64,000 bases of DNA. Origin: Theodoxus fluviatilis. Taxonomy: Eukaryota > Mollusca > Gastropoda > Cycloneritida > Neritidae. The notes beneath the pieces are model-generated. The model worked only from the letters and a program-made list of their open reading frames with translations, was not told the origin of the DNA and ran no database searches. The position numbers and the translations under genes are program-made. Below, in pieces: positions 1 through 11,150 of the stretch (position 1 is the first letter of the stretch; every line of letters starts with the position of its first letter). The stretch covers positions 1 to 64,000 of the forward strand of contig JAWQFJ010016250.1 of the NCBI GenBank assembly GCA_034096865.1, in the 5' to 3' direction.

Positions 1-12
1 CACACACACACA

Positions 13-56
<44 letters not shown>

Positions 57-57
57 T
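1..57. repeat. (CA)n microsatellite at window edge
   Basis: Nearly pure CA dinucleotides with a few CG and TA interruptions. It runs off the left edge, so its full length is unknown. Confidence 0.95.
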
Positions 58-206
58 ACAAATTACAGAAAATCGGCTGTCTCGTGGCTGATTTTTGAAA
101 CAAAATTCACTTCAGATTTGAGGCAGTGATGTCTCTTTCAGCATTATTGAATTTTGTGTTGCTGAGATGAACATTCAAGAAGTTAGTAGTAGTAATTGTG
201 GCGGTG

Positions 207-208
207 GC

Positions 209-256
<48 letters not shown>
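207..256. repeat. (GAT)n microsatellite
   Basis: About sixteen GAT triplets. On the minus strand they read as a poly-isoleucine frame, which is not a gene. Confidence 0.95.
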
Positions 257-261
<5 letters not shown>

Positions 262-284
262 TTTTTAATAATTCTTTTTGGTAG

Positions 285-385
285 GAGAAGCAATGTGGAT
301 GAAGCATCTTGCCCTCGGATGCAGCTCTGGAATATGTGCAGCTTCGAACACCGCACATGTCAGCTGCAAGCACCTGGATGTCAAA
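285..385 (-). repeat. Diverged SINE-like fragment, same family as 38.3 kb
   Basis: On the minus strand this matches the head of the SINE at 38321-38446. It shares a GTTCGAAGC Pol III B-box-like word (plus-strand GCTTCGAAC at 341-349), the following GCTGC and GATGC words, and the closing ATTGCTTCTCC. No good A box is visible, so this is a damaged copy. Family membership rests on side-by-side reading, not a computed alignment. Confidence 0.6.
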
Positions 386-494
386 GGTTAGAGCTTGCTT
401 CACCCACATTGCTTCTACTAATGAGTGAAGCCGGTCACTGGGCGCTGCATAGTATCGACCAGGAGTGAAATTTCCCAAAAATAATTCTTAAAAA

Positions 495-828
495 AGATTC
501 AGACTTGGTAACAACGAGATAAAAACCAATGCACGATCCAGATCAGAGCCAAATGGAGATAACAGATGTCCTTTTTGTGAAATATTGAAAATGAAACCCA
601 TCTTATCTCATGTCGTCCTATGTATTATGATACAAGAAGTTAATGTTTAGCTAAATATTTGCGAAAAACTAGGCCTAATGACACATCATACTTGATAAAC
701 GAAAACGAGGTGCAAAAGACACGCGACGTTGCTATGTTTGTCTATAACAGTTTAAAACGTCGCAGGGAAAATCTTGATCAAAGTGTTTGTTACCACTCAG
801 ATGGGTTTTTAACAATTTGACTCGTTTT
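495..828 (+). pseudogene. LINE C-terminal fragment (family X, zinc-knuckle end)
   Basis: With small frame changes this stretch encodes RFRLGNNEIKTNA, then a CPFC motif, then an ENETHLISC segment, then a basic C-terminal tail ending near 828. The order (RLG-N motif, C-x2-C, H, C, basic tail) is the same as in the copies at 4.8, 19.9, 41.5 and 60 kb. In non-LTR retrotransposons such a cysteine/histidine segment lies after the reverse transcriptase domain and probably binds nucleic acid. The frame shifts near 590, and no upstream reverse transcriptase remains, so this is a dead 5'-truncated copy. Confidence 0.65.
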
Positions 829-2330
829 GGGTGGTTTTCTGGTATTAGTCTCATTTCCCTTTATGTTTGAGGTAAAAATTATCCCACCACATCTCTCTGC
901 GCGATTGGTAAGGGGCACAAAGCTAGGGTCACCATTGCTATATTTTTTGCATTTACTTTAATGGCAGTGATTTTTGTGCACATTTATATAACAAAGATTT
1001 TCACGAGTTTTCTCGTACTCTTGCTTTGTCGTGCAAGTTGCATGTGCCTTATCACCCTAGTGGTGTTTTCTGCTGCACGAGAATAACGTTTATTTTCGAT
1101 TTTTTAACGCAGGAAATCTTATATAAAGGGATTTTTATTTCTCTTCAAGAGAAAGTGTGTAGTGAGAGATTGACTAAGAGCTGTAACTCTCCGTTAAACC
1201 GCTGCGCCGGTATTTAAAAATATTTTATTTTGTTTTGTGTATGTCTATGTTGCATTAATATGAGTCTACGTCAAATTCGTAGTTTGAATCTACATATCAA
1301 TTTGCATCTACATTTTATTTCTATGGTTCTCATAATTTTTTGTGCGATTTAATCTTTCAGAGATCTGGGGAAACAGAAGTTCTGGCAGAATTAGCCTGGT
1401 GTTGGCGTCTTAATTGCGGTTTTAGCAGTGTTTTGTGTGCATGGTTATACCTTTTTTCATTCTTTTCATCTTCTGAGAGCAAGTTGTATATTATTGAGAG
1501 GTGTGTATTTGTAAACCAGTTGGTTAAATTGATTCAAAATTTCTTTTCATTCTGTTTGTGGAGGGTTTGTTCTTAAATGGGATTAGTGACTAAGGAAGGA
1601 ATTCCCGTATTCGTTTTCTTTTTAACTGTCAGGTGGTGTTCGAGCCATGTTCCACCTACACCAACTATGGCACTGTACATAACCTCTCCCCTTAGCTATA
1701 AGTAAATAAGCACCTTTCTGGCGAGATGGGCTAAACCAAACACTGCCCATACTCTTTCAGTATGTGGTGGAGCAAAGGTGATGCTATGTCTGGTTGGTGA
1801 TGCAGGCTCCTGGTCCGTTGATGTACAAGACAGGGAGGAGGCAAACCCGTGGCGTTTCGAGTTTTCTTTATTATACTTGGATAACAGTTGTCTCCCAAGA
1901 GATTGATGGAGGTCGTCTCCCCGGGTATGCCGACAGTTCCTCCTTATTAAAGGAATGCTTGGACGCCAGGTGAGCCAGGCTTGGGATCGGCTAGGCGATC
2001 TCAGCCTGTCCCTGGGTTTGTGTTTCCTAATGATCGAAAAAGGCTAATTACTGCCTTATACTTAACCGATATTATTTACCAAGTGTTGCCTCGATAGGCA
2101 CAACAAAGTCAATCGAATGAATATTGCACCATTGCAATCAGATGTCTTAATTTAAAGAAAGCATCAAATTTCTCTCTTATATTGAACAATTTAGACTTAG
2201 CGAGCCAGGAAGACAGGAGGGAACTGTCCATGGTCACATGTCAAGTCAGTAAACAAACGATGGGAAGGCCGCTCTGTGACCTTCACGGACTGATAAGCTA
2301 CATTGTAGGCTGGTCTTACAACATATATAC
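829..2330. other. No gene recognised
   Basis: AT-rich sequence with only short frames. I see no transposon protein, RNA gene or long repeat here. Confidence 0.4.
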
Positions 2331-2394
2331 AACATGGGCGTCTGTCTGAGACGAAGGATATATATTAGAGGAGAAGAGAAGGGAACCAATGTCG

Positions 2395-2440
2395 GGGGGG
2401 GGGGGGGGGGAAGGGATCCAATGTCGGGGGGGGGGGGGGG
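2395..2440. repeat. Two poly(G) tracts
   Basis: Runs of 13-14 G separated by a short GGGATCC-containing spacer, each preceded by CAATGTCG. This is a small local duplication with a homopolymer. Confidence 0.85.
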
Positions 2441-2787
2441 GAGGGAGAGTCCATGTAAAGACTTTGGGCTTCACTTCACCCAGTCACAAGTATATGTATA
2501 TATTCAGTCTCGGGTATATGATAATCCTCCTGTGATCTGTGATCTGTTGTTTTTTGAAACGCTGAATCTGAACGCTGAATCTGCGATTCACGTATCTTTA
2601 AACTTAACTACTTTTGAGACTCAGACGTAAGTTATTAAATGAACATACCAAACGTGTTTGTGTACTTGACTACTGTAAAATTCGAGTTGTTTTATCACTT
2701 CCTAATGTATCTACAGATCTTTTTAACAGTTGTTGATTTCAATTTTACGAACATGTATTACCGTAACTATGATGGGTCGTCGGCATC

Positions 2788-2866
2788 AATCTATCCGATC
2801 GCAATCAATCCGATCGCAATCAATCCGATCCCAATCAATCACAATCAATCAATCGCAATTGACTCT
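2788..2866. repeat. 15-bp tandem repeat, CAATCAATCCGATCG unit
   Basis: Three clean units of about 15 bp decay into CAATCAAT tetramers. The repeat lies just upstream of a LINE fragment. Confidence 0.85.
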
Positions 2867-2949
2867 CCAAATCCCAAGTGCTTCTCCTAGTCCCAAGAGA
2901 AGTCCCAGGGGAGGAGTCGGGGGTCCTCCAAGTCCCAGGGGAGGAGTGG

Positions 2950-3835
2950 GGGTGGGGGTGTCTCATCATCAGTCCGCAAAAGACAGTGATAATACTTCGA
3001 CCAGCACCTGGACAAGAAGTCTCAGAACCGGTCATCAAGATCAATGGCTCAGAATTGCAGGCAGTGGATTGCTTCGCGTACCTGGGGATCTGTCTCACAT
3101 CTGGTTGCAGCTTGGACAGGGAGATCTCCAATCGGCTTGCTAAGGCAGGGGCATCCTTTGGATGGCTCTGGAATCGTCTGGAACGAACGCGGCCTAACAG
3201 TCCAAACGAAGATGGCCTACAAGGCCGTTGTCCTGACATCGTTGCTTTACTGCTGTGAAACTTGGACGGTGTACAGCAAGCAGCTCAGGACCCTCGACCA
3301 GTTCCGTCTGAGATGCTTCTGAAAAATCATGAAAATATCATGGGAGGACAGAGCTCCCAACACAGAGGTGCTGCAGCGGACCCAAATCTGGGGCATTGAG
3401 GCCCTCATCATGAAGGCCCAGCTGCGTTGGGTCGGTCATGTCATGAGGATGAATGACACCCGCCTTCCCAAAATGACCTTCCTCTCTGAGCTGGCTGATG
3501 GTGCAAGGGCCCCTGGAGGTCCAACACAAACGCTACAAAGACTGCATATGGGCCACTCTCAGAACTTGCAGGATCAGTGTCTCATGCTGGGAGTCCCTGG
3601 CTGCAGACCCTAGCGCCAGGCGCTCCGAGCTGCCTATGGTGGAGCGGCTTTTGAGGAGCAGCGCCTGCAGAAATTGGACAGCAAGCGTGCTGCCCGTAAA
3701 GAAAGAACGTTGGAACCTACTACTGCTGTTGCATGCCCGGTGTGCGGTCGCTTATGTGCATTGCAGTTCGGGCTGCAATCCACCTTCGGAGTCACTGAGG
3801 TCATCGTCGCCCGCGCCGGACATCCAAGAAGAGTG
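2950..3835 (+). pseudogene. LINE reverse transcriptase C-terminus with terminal zinc finger
   Basis: The stretch encodes the thumb and C-terminus of a non-LTR retrotransposon polymerase: a YLG...REISNRL segment (about 3085-3160), a LLYCCETW segment (3243-3268), then NTEVL...LRWVGHVMRM (3361-3450) and a final CPVCGRLCALQFGLQS zinc-finger-like end near 3736-3783. RWxGHV and the terminal C2H2-like end are typical of RTE/jockey-like invertebrate LINEs. Damage: a frame change near 3170, an in-frame TGA at 3320-3322, and frame changes near 3525 and 3620. The fragment runs straight into a TG microsatellite. The clade is uncertain, but the LINE assignment is firm. Confidence 0.85.
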
Positions 3836-3839
3836 TGTG

Positions 3840-3882
<43 letters not shown>

Positions 3883-3964
3883 TGTGTGTGTGTGTGTTTG
3901 AGTGTGTGTGTTTGAGTGTGTGTGTGTGTGATATTGTGTGTGTGTGTGTGTGTGTGATATTGTG
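3836..3964. repeat. (TG)n microsatellite abutting the LINE 3' end
   Basis: TG dinucleotides with a few TTTGAG and ATAT interruptions, starting directly after the LINE zinc-finger codons. It may have grown from the element's 3' tail. Confidence 0.95.
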
Positions 3965-4349
3965 TGTCTGTCTGTCTTATCACTGAATATAAACACAATA
4001 CCCTAATGTTAATGTTTAGCCAGCCAGCCTCTTACCAAAATGTTTAACTTAGCTGAGAGTAGAGCTCATTCCGGAGTTTGATGGAGCTTTGGAGTCCTTG
4101 GCGTCAGAATCTTTCGACCTAGTGGACCTTTTCCGCTGATCTTGAATGATTTCAGAACGGCGGGATGAAGAGTTATGGCAGGCCTGAGGGTGGGGGCCTG
4201 CATTGATCCTGGCCTCCGTGTTCTTGGAGAGGGGTACGTGTGTCTCTGAGCCTTCCTGCATCCCCCCCCCCCCTCCTATCAGTTGTAAGGTCAGGATTCC
4301 ACATCTGCCTGTGTCTGTCTGTCTGTGTCTGCCTGCCTGCCTATGTCTG

Positions 4350-4423
<74 letters not shown>

Positions 4424-4504
4424 CCCCCCACCCCACCCTCTCTCTCTCCCTCACCCCCTTACACTCATACTCTCTTCCCTTCCTCTTCCTCCCCCCAGCC
4501 CCCC

Positions 4505-4588
<84 letters not shown>
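4350..4588. repeat. Two (CT)n microsatellites with C-rich spacer
   Basis: CT runs at 4350-4419 and 4516-4588 are separated by C-rich sequence and a poly(C) run. The second run directly touches the dispersed repeat at 4589. Confidence 0.95.
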
Positions 4589-4591
<3 letters not shown>

Positions 4592-4702
4592 CATTTGAAT
4601 ATTTTGCCTCAAGGGGTGAATATAAGAAAGGCACTATACTGCCTAATTTACTACCCTTGTAAAATAGAGTTCGTTTGTTCGTTAGTTCGTTCGTTCGTTC
4701 TC
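4589..4702 (+). repeat. Dispersed repeat family D, TTCG-tailed 3' module
   Basis: This ~110-bp module matches the reverse complement of 47577-47681 almost throughout: ATTTGAATATTTTGCCTCAA, then a GAAAGGCACTA segment, then ACTACCCTTGTAAAATA, then GTTCG tetramers. Both copies are preceded by a CT tract and end in a GTTC/TTCG tail after an AATAAAG-like word. That is the structure of a retroposon 3' end. Confidence 0.85.
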
Positions 4703-4756
4703 AGAACAATTTGAAATGCTTTTGGGAAAGTCAAGTAGTCCAGAGTGAGTCGTCTT

Positions 4757-5277
4757 TTCTGTGCCGCTCAGAGAGCATTGGTCAGAGTTGTACAGTAGTG
4801 AAAGATATGCGGTTTGCAGAGATTTAATTACACCTGGAATAGAAGCATATCTGTATAATGTGGACAAAAAGGTTTTCAAAGAGCCGTTTATTAAATTTCG
4901 TTCTGGTACCAGTGAACTATATATCCACAAGTACCGATTCGAGACAATGATCCAAGTATTGTGTCCATTGTGCCAGGAGGAGGATGAAGACGAATACCAT
5001 GTTTTAATTAGGTGTCCAGCCGTGAGTGATCTACGTACAAAAAATTGGGTTCCTCACGAACCAGAAGATGCCAATGTATTTGCATACCTTATGGGAGCAA
5101 ACGAGCAAACCAGTTTACGAGTTGTTTGCATAAATCTTTATCATGTGATGAAAAGGAGAGAAGTTGCTATTTTGGAGTTGAATGCAGTTTTGTCATAAAT
5201 GTAGCAAATGATGAAGATTGTGTTGTACTGTCATTTGTAATAGGCTGGTGGCCCAAGTCAATAAGTTTCGAGTTCGA
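4757..5277 (+). pseudogene. LINE C-terminal fragment (family X)
   Basis: An open frame to 5198 gives a ~145-residue LINE C-terminus: an EAYLYNVDKKVFKEPFIKFR segment, SELYIHKYRFE, then CPLC (about residues 69-72) followed by EDEYHVLIRC, and a helical basic end. It aligns by eye with the copies at 41.5 and 60 kb. The 3' UTR carries TTGTACTG...GGCTGGTGGCCCAAGTC and AATAAG with a TTCGAG tail, the shared 3' end of this family. It is 5'-truncated with no reverse transcriptase domain. Confidence 0.8.
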
Positions 5278-5279
5278 GT

Positions 5280-5353
5280 GCCTGTCTGTCTTGTCTGTCC
5301 TGTCTGTCTTGTATGTCTGTATGTCTCTCACGAGCATGCGCACACTCATACGC

Positions 5354-5388
<35 letters not shown>
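5280..5388. repeat. TGTC-rich and (CA)n tracts
   Basis: CTGTCTGTC-type repeats (5280-5328) are followed by CA dinucleotides (5354-5388), directly after the LINE tail. Confidence 0.85.
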
Positions 5389-5390
<2 letters not shown>

Positions 5391-5399
5391 CAGTGTAAA

Positions 5400-6220
5400 T
5401 GAAATAGTAAATTAATCTACTGGCTTTCACCTCTAAGAAAACACTGGGTGAGAGCGCTGCCAGAGAGAGGTAGTGTGGGATGGGGGAATCGGAAGGCCTT
5501 GACCTAGGATTCAGACCGGAAGGAGGCAAGCATTCAAATTGGGAGAAGGGGCAGTGAGGGAGATAAAGGGTGGGGGTGGTGACTATCGGAGGCATTCTGA
5601 TCTAAGATTGAGGAATGGAGGTCAAATGAGAGAAGGGGGAGAAGGGGTGGGGGAAAGGGGTCGGATGGGGTTGGAGAGGGAGCTGCAAAGCGGTGGGGTG
5701 GGGGTGGCGAGGCAGCTGTATCGTGTTGAGAAATAGAGGTCAAAGTGACCTACATAATTCCCCTCCCCCCTCTCTCCTTTTGAACGATAACCCACACCTC
5801 TCCCCTGGAGGCTGAATGAAGAAGCCGCCCTCCTAGGGCCATACCCATTTCCTCGAAGAGGGAAGGAAGGTGAGGTGGTTTTATATACAAAGATCGCGTA
5901 TGCACACGTAGGCAAATGCGCACATGTACATACACATATGAGGGCACACACACACGTATGCGCGTGCGTGCACAGAGAGGAGAGAGAGAAAAAAAATCCC
6001 TTAGCAATTGTCTAAGTTCTGTCTGCCTGTTGTCCACGTTGATACAGAAGATTCATCATTTTTATCTTGCTTTTCTTATTTACTTGCAGGAGAGAAATGG
6101 AGAAGCAGAAACGGCCACTCGGATTTTACGCCATTGGAAAACCCCAGCTGGTGTCCGAGCAAGATGCAGTCCACTGAGATACGTTACCTGAAATGCGTCA
6201 AAAGGAATCCTGCTAGTAAG
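5400..6220. other. No gene recognised; G-rich and C-rich patches
   Basis: G-rich patches (5540-5720) and a C-rich patch (5757-5810) give long frames only because of base composition. No protein family is recognised. Confidence 0.4.
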
Positions 6221-6506
6221 GCTGAAATGGTCGTTGTCAACCACATTCGGGGACAGAGTACTCGGAGTACTCTGTCCACGGGGACAGAGTACTCGGTCTT
6301 TGAAATCTCGGCATTTGAACGAGAACGAGACTGCCAACAACAGGCAGTTTACCTATCAAAATGGCGGTCGACGTTCGAATGGGACAAGATTTGTTGAACT
6401 ATTTGAATATAGTGCCGGCCTACAGGGAGGCATGCATGGTCCGTAAAGGACGCATAAAGGACACGCATGTTCATCGGTATGTCACGTGACTGTAAGGACG
6501 AGATTT

Positions 6507-6508
<2 letters not shown>
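6221..6508 (+). mobile_element. Foldback/MITE-like transposon, copy B (one end lost)
   Basis: It begins GCTGAAATGGTCGTTGTC and continues with a 13-bp inverted repeat (GGACAGAGTACTC, 6251-6277, perfect around one central base), as in copy A at 34130-34425. The interior matches copy A through CATTTGAACGAGAACGAGAC and a TCATCGGTATGTCACGTGAC block. Copy B has an extra ~120 bp in the middle. Its far terminal repeat is missing and is replaced by a CA microsatellite. It has no coding capacity. Confidence 0.85.

Positions 6509-6552
<44 letters not shown>
6509..6552. repeat. (CA)n microsatellite replacing a transposon end
   Basis: Pure CA repeat beginning exactly where the foldback element loses homology to its sister copy. 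Confidence 0.95.
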
Positions 6553-6556
<4 letters not shown>

Positions 6557-6685
6557 CCAGGCAGAGATATACACAAACATGTGCCATTAACTTGTTTTAT
6601 TATTGTGATGTAGATCGACCAAAGATGTTGATGATGACGATGTAATAAGTGATTATATTTATTTCATTATATATTTTCTTTGCGT

Positions 6686-6860
6686 GCGCGAGTGCGGGCG
6701 CGCGCGCGCGTGTATATGTGTTTAAATAGCGATGTAGGTGAAATGAAAAGGAGCATATTGTTGACCACAACGATAACGATGATGGCGATGATGACGCGAC
6801 GATGACAATAATGTTGGTGCTGACGACGACGACGATGACAATTGTGATAATGATGCACCT
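6686..6860. repeat. (GC)n patch and GAT/GAC-rich tract
   Basis: An alternating GCGCGC patch (about 6695-6712, potential Z-DNA) is followed by GATGACGAT/GACGAC triplets to 6860. Confidence 0.8.
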
Positions 6861-7373
6861 TTCTTTACTGTGAAAGAAATCCTGCAAGACAGTTTTTTAA
6901 AGCCATTAACCACTTGCACGCACACGTGTGACCTTCCACCACACAATAATATATAAAATGTCACCTTTAGGAAATTTCGAACTGAGTGTGTGAGCGTAAA
7001 ATGGAGACTTTTCCCCAATGATGAGAAAAGCTTGAAAATACGAGGAGTTGTGAGATAGTGAAGACTGGTACTCACGGTTATGACGTTCTGAGAAATCCGT
7101 ACAATTTAAGCAATGCTTTTAATGCAACATGGTCGTCGGCGCGATGGATTTTTTTTCCGGGTAAATTTGCTGACAACCTGGACAATGGAAAAAACTCACA
7201 CAAGATGGGTTGGGAGAATACACTCTATAAATATGCAACACATGGCTAATCTGTTTACAGTTTATCACTCTTTGTGGGGACAAAGTACTGATTTCTCGAG
7301 ATGTTCACTCACTCATGTTTCGGTAGGGTAGGGCTCATTTTTTTGTAAAATGAGCTAAAAAAATGACTGGAAA
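6861..7373. other. No gene recognised
   Basis: Mixed sequence with short frames only. Nothing is assignable. Confidence 0.4.
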
Positions 7374-7590
7374 CACCACACACACACACACACACACGTA
7401 CACACACACGCGCGCACACACACACACGTACACACACACACGTACACACACGCGCGCACACACACACACACACGTACACACACACACACACACACGTACA
7501 CACACACACACACACACGCACACACACACACACACACGTACACACACACACGTACACACACGTACACACACACACACACGCACACACACA
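7374..7590. repeat. Compound (CA)n array with CGTA and CGCG interruptions
   Basis: About 215 bp of CA with regularly spaced CGTACA and GCGCGC interruptions. This implies duplication of blocks rather than simple slippage alone. Confidence 0.95.
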
Positions 7591-7688
7591 AATGCGCTAT
7601 GTAATGGTAAAAAACAAATGGATGGAGGTTCCAAATCTGCAAGGTTAGGGGCCTTCTGTCTCAGTTTGTGGTGGAGGATCACACAGTA

Positions 7689-7705
7689 ATGCACATGCAC
7701 AAATG

Positions 7706-7756
<51 letters not shown>

Positions 7757-7780
7757 TCATGTATTTGCACATGCACAATG

Positions 7781-7832
<52 letters not shown>

Positions 7833-7871
7833 CACACACACACACACACATATATTTGCACATGCACAATG

Positions 7872-7902
<31 letters not shown>
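7689..7902. repeat. Three-copy module: TTTGCACATGCACAATGC plus (CT)n
   Basis: GCACATGCACAAATGCATT-(CT)n, then ATTTGCACATGCACAATGCA-(CT)n, then ATTTGCACATGCACAATGC-(CT)n, with a CA run between the second and third copies. The flanking words repeat together with the CT tracts, so the whole module was duplicated. Confidence 0.9.
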
Positions 7903-7903
<1 letters not shown>

Positions 7904-7974
7904 AAGAGGCAAGCAGAAATTAGTGTAAACTGGGAACAGATGGGGTCAGCAGAGGAGCCTGGTGAGGTGGAGTG

Positions 7975-8051
7975 TTAATGGTGGGGTGAGAATGGTGGGG
8001 TGGGAATGTGGGGTGGGAATGGTGGGGTGGGGTGGGGGACAGGGGGGAACT
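7975..8051. repeat. G-rich minisatellite (GGTGGGGTGGGAATG type)
   Basis: Tandem ~15-bp G-rich units, with four or more G runs in close succession. It could form a G-quadruplex. Confidence 0.85.
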
Positions 8052-8394
8052 GGCGCAAGATAGCAGTAAGGTGAGAGGGGAAACTACTGGTCAGAGAGGT
8101 GCATAAGGGAGGAACGTCTTTTCTCAAGGCTCCTTGTCTTTATGCCAAGGCAAACACGCTCCATGCATACGTTGACCGAGTTTGAGTGCCGCTCTGGCTA
8201 CTCGGGTCCTTCTCCACCCTCCCACCCTCCCAGCCCCAGCCTCAAGAAAACAAGTACGTGGGGTGGGGTATCATGGGGTTGGGGATCTTGGGGAATGAGG
8301 GGTGAAGGAGATTGAGGCAAGCAGAGGAGTTCGGCTTCGCTGGTTCTGGTGCTTGAGGGAACTAAACATGCGCGGTTGGTTTTTATTAGCCGAG

Positions 8395-8451
<57 letters not shown>
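8395..8451. repeat. (CT)n microsatellite
   Basis: Pure CT dinucleotides, 190 bp upstream of the THAP exon. Confidence 0.95.
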
Positions 8452-8452
<1 letters not shown>

Positions 8453-8636
8453 TTTGTACATCTTCTGTAAAATAATGATCGCGAGAGCGATAAGAGCGAT
8501 TGCCACCTACTTGTACCATGGCGTAGCGTCTGCAGGAAAAGCCGCGAACGGCACGATCTAAAAATAGATAAGCGAGTGACGTCTACCAACATCCGGGGAC
8601 ATCCCTTAGCGGGCGTTCCCATTGCTGTGCTGCAAG

Positions 8637-8918
8637 ATGGTTCGACACTGCTCCTGGGGAAAATGCAACAGCGATTCAAGATACAAGCACAAAGACCACA
8701 TAAAAGGAGTATTTTTTATAACGGTGCCCGACCCACATGTTCAATCGGAGAAATTCAATCGATGGGTGCATTTGTGCGGGCGACTACACTTCAAAGTAAA
8801 GCCAAGCAGCTCCTAGGCACGATGGAGACAGTTCATTTGTTCAAAGCATTTCGTTGGTAGCAATGGACCTATAGAAATGAATCCGGATCCACTCCCTGCT
8901 CATTACACGGAACAGCAG
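8637..8918 (+). pseudogene. THAP-type zinc-finger exon with one in-frame stop
   Basis: From ATG 8637 the frame opens MVRHCSWGKCNSDSRY, giving the C-x4-C pair (Cys5, Cys10) of a THAP (C2CH) DNA-binding domain. An aromatic-rich stretch and RWVHLCGRLHF (residues 42-52) follow, then CSKHF (Cys68, His71), completing C2CH. The frame then runs through VGSNGP and PDPLPAHYTEQQ to a textbook splice donor, CAG|GTGAGT, with GT at 8919-8920. THAP domains bind DNA in P-element-type transposases and in animal regulators. One TAG at 8814-8816 lies between the two halves in the same frame, so the exon is broken or the base is a polymorphism or assembly error. No downstream exon was identified, and the frame to 9131 beyond the donor looks intronic. 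Start choice: the Met sits at the usual THAP N-terminus. Confidence 0.75.
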
Positions 8919-9213
8919 GTGAGTTTTTATTATGATAGATCGCAATTAGGAGCTCCGCATCACACGGACTGGAAGATTTATCATGCCTCCGTGCCGAACA
9001 GAGCGTTTTCGGCGTTCTTTCATTCCTTCAGCTGTTCACAACGCGGACAGACTATGGATATAGCTACAGGGTTAAAGAGTAAAGCAACGGATATGCATTA
9101 TTGCATACATAAGGCTAAGCTACACGAATGATTTCGGTGGGGGTTATAATATATTAATTATTGTGTGATGAGCGGGAGTCTGCGAGAGATCGACCCTACA
9201 GTCATGACAAGAC

Positions 9214-9214
<1 letters not shown>

Positions 9215-9278
<64 letters not shown>
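9215..9278. repeat. (AT)n microsatellite
   Basis: About 32 pure TA dinucleotides. Confidence 0.97.
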
Positions 9279-9279
<1 letters not shown>

Positions 9280-10109
9280 GTACGCCTCTGCAGTTGTGAC
9301 TGTTCTGTGTTTAATCTGTTTAATTTTAATTGGTATCCACTTCACGTCTTATTCACTAGAAAACTGGACACTCGTCTGAGATCGAGAACAGGAAAAAGTA
9401 TATATAATTCAATAAACAACTTCATGGTGGAATAATAAATAAGTTTAGGGTAATTCACGTGTAAACAAATCGTTTTAGTGTTGTCAATTTTAGCAGCAGT
9501 ACAGAACTAATTTAATCTATCGTTTTGCCCGGCTTGATAACGCTCTGCACTAAAGACGCGCGTTCCACCATATATAGCTCCCCGCTCACTCTCCACTCCA
9601 GAGAGTTTATAGCACTGTTACTTGTATTAGAACAAACTCTGCCCTGGAGATACCGGGAGCGAGAATTCATGCGGGTGAGATTCAAATCACCAAGTTGACA
9701 AGTACTTAAAGTAGCTTTCAAAAGTGTTGTCCTTACCAGTGAAGGTTAGTACTGCGTATTCAATTAATTTGCAAGTAAATGTATGTGGCTATGAGTGTGT
9801 CATGCTCGGTAAATCGTATTTTTGAGCTGCATATATATTATATCATGCGTGCCCGTTTTCCAGATCATCCATTCAGTTGATTATTTACACTACTACGCAA
9901 GCTGCAAATTTGAATTCACTTCTTCGGTTAACTGAATTGCTAAATTCTATACGAGAAGTATCGGTGATTGCGATGTTGGCTTATTTCAGTGTTAAAAGGC
10001 TGGAGTTAGTCAACTATGGGATTCCATTGCCGAGAAAAGCACTGAATATGTACGTTGCTCTTGCAAAAACGCCGTTTCAATTAAGTTTTTATTATCACGT
10101 ACGTCACCA
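9279..10109. other. No gene recognised
   Basis: AT-rich sequence with short frames, none recognisable. Confidence 0.4.
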
Positions 10110-10290
10110 GTGATGCGCACGTGCGTGCGTGACAACCACTCGCACTGGGTAAGATGTCTTTGCGAGGCTTTGTGTGAACAAACGCCATTTGCGCACGTCT
10201 TCTCCGACCGAATGCTGTCCCCGGAAGTAGTGCCGCCGCCGGAAAGTACCGAACGTGACGTCACGCCGAAGTGAACGTGGGCTTACAGAC
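10110..10290. promoter_or_regulatory. CpG-rich promoter-like patch with ETS and CRE motifs
   Basis: In an otherwise AT-rich area this patch is rich in CpG and has a CACGTG-containing GCGCACGTGCG word near 10115. It also has an ETS-type CCGGAAGT at 10221-10228 and a perfect TGACGTCA (CRE) at 10256-10263. These motifs often cluster in constitutive animal promoters. No exon was found on either side, so function is inference. Confidence 0.35.
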
Positions 10291-10474
10291 GCTACGCTAT
10301 GCACACCGACAGAAGGAAGACGTGTTGCATTTGGTAACAAGTAGGCCTAATTCATTTTTCTTAGTATGAAGAATTTAAACGCTTGGGATGTGCGAGAATA
10401 CCTCTCTCCCCAATGCACTGATATCGGTGTTGATTTGTTCAATTGTAATGGGTCGCTGGGTGCATCATAAACAA

Positions 10475-10866
<392 letters not shown>

Positions 10867-10878
10867 GGAAAAAAGGTA

Positions 10879-10935
10879 AAGGCGTAGGTTTATATAACGA
10901 CTTATCACCCATACCAGGGTCTCAAAACGATTTAC
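10879..10935 (+). repeat. Dispersed repeat family E, copy 1
   Basis: The block GGTTTATATAACGACTTATC, then CACCC, then GGGTCTCAAAACGATTTAC matches 46218-46275 with few differences. Two copies 35 kb apart in the same orientation indicate a short interspersed repeat, probably part of a SINE. Confidence 0.65.
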
Positions 10936-11150
10936 TCTTTCCTGGCACGGCAGTGTACTATCTCTGCCCACTCAGGCACCAGGTTTTACTTCAGGGTACG
11001 AGTTCAATGCTTAGAAGACGGCCCATCAGTTACTGAGCCACGACAAAATGGGGAAAGTTGCAAATAATGGCGCAAAAGATGTGAATGAAAATAAGATGTC
11101 CAATATTTTTTGAGAGATTGGATGATTTATTGACAAACCAAAGCGTGTGT

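Noticed and set aside
7309..7847. Cys-Val and Thr-His frames
   Set aside because: Direct products of the CA array.
8919..9131. Continuation of the THAP frame to 9131
   Set aside because: It follows a perfect splice donor and loses any resemblance to a protein family, so it is probably intron read-through.
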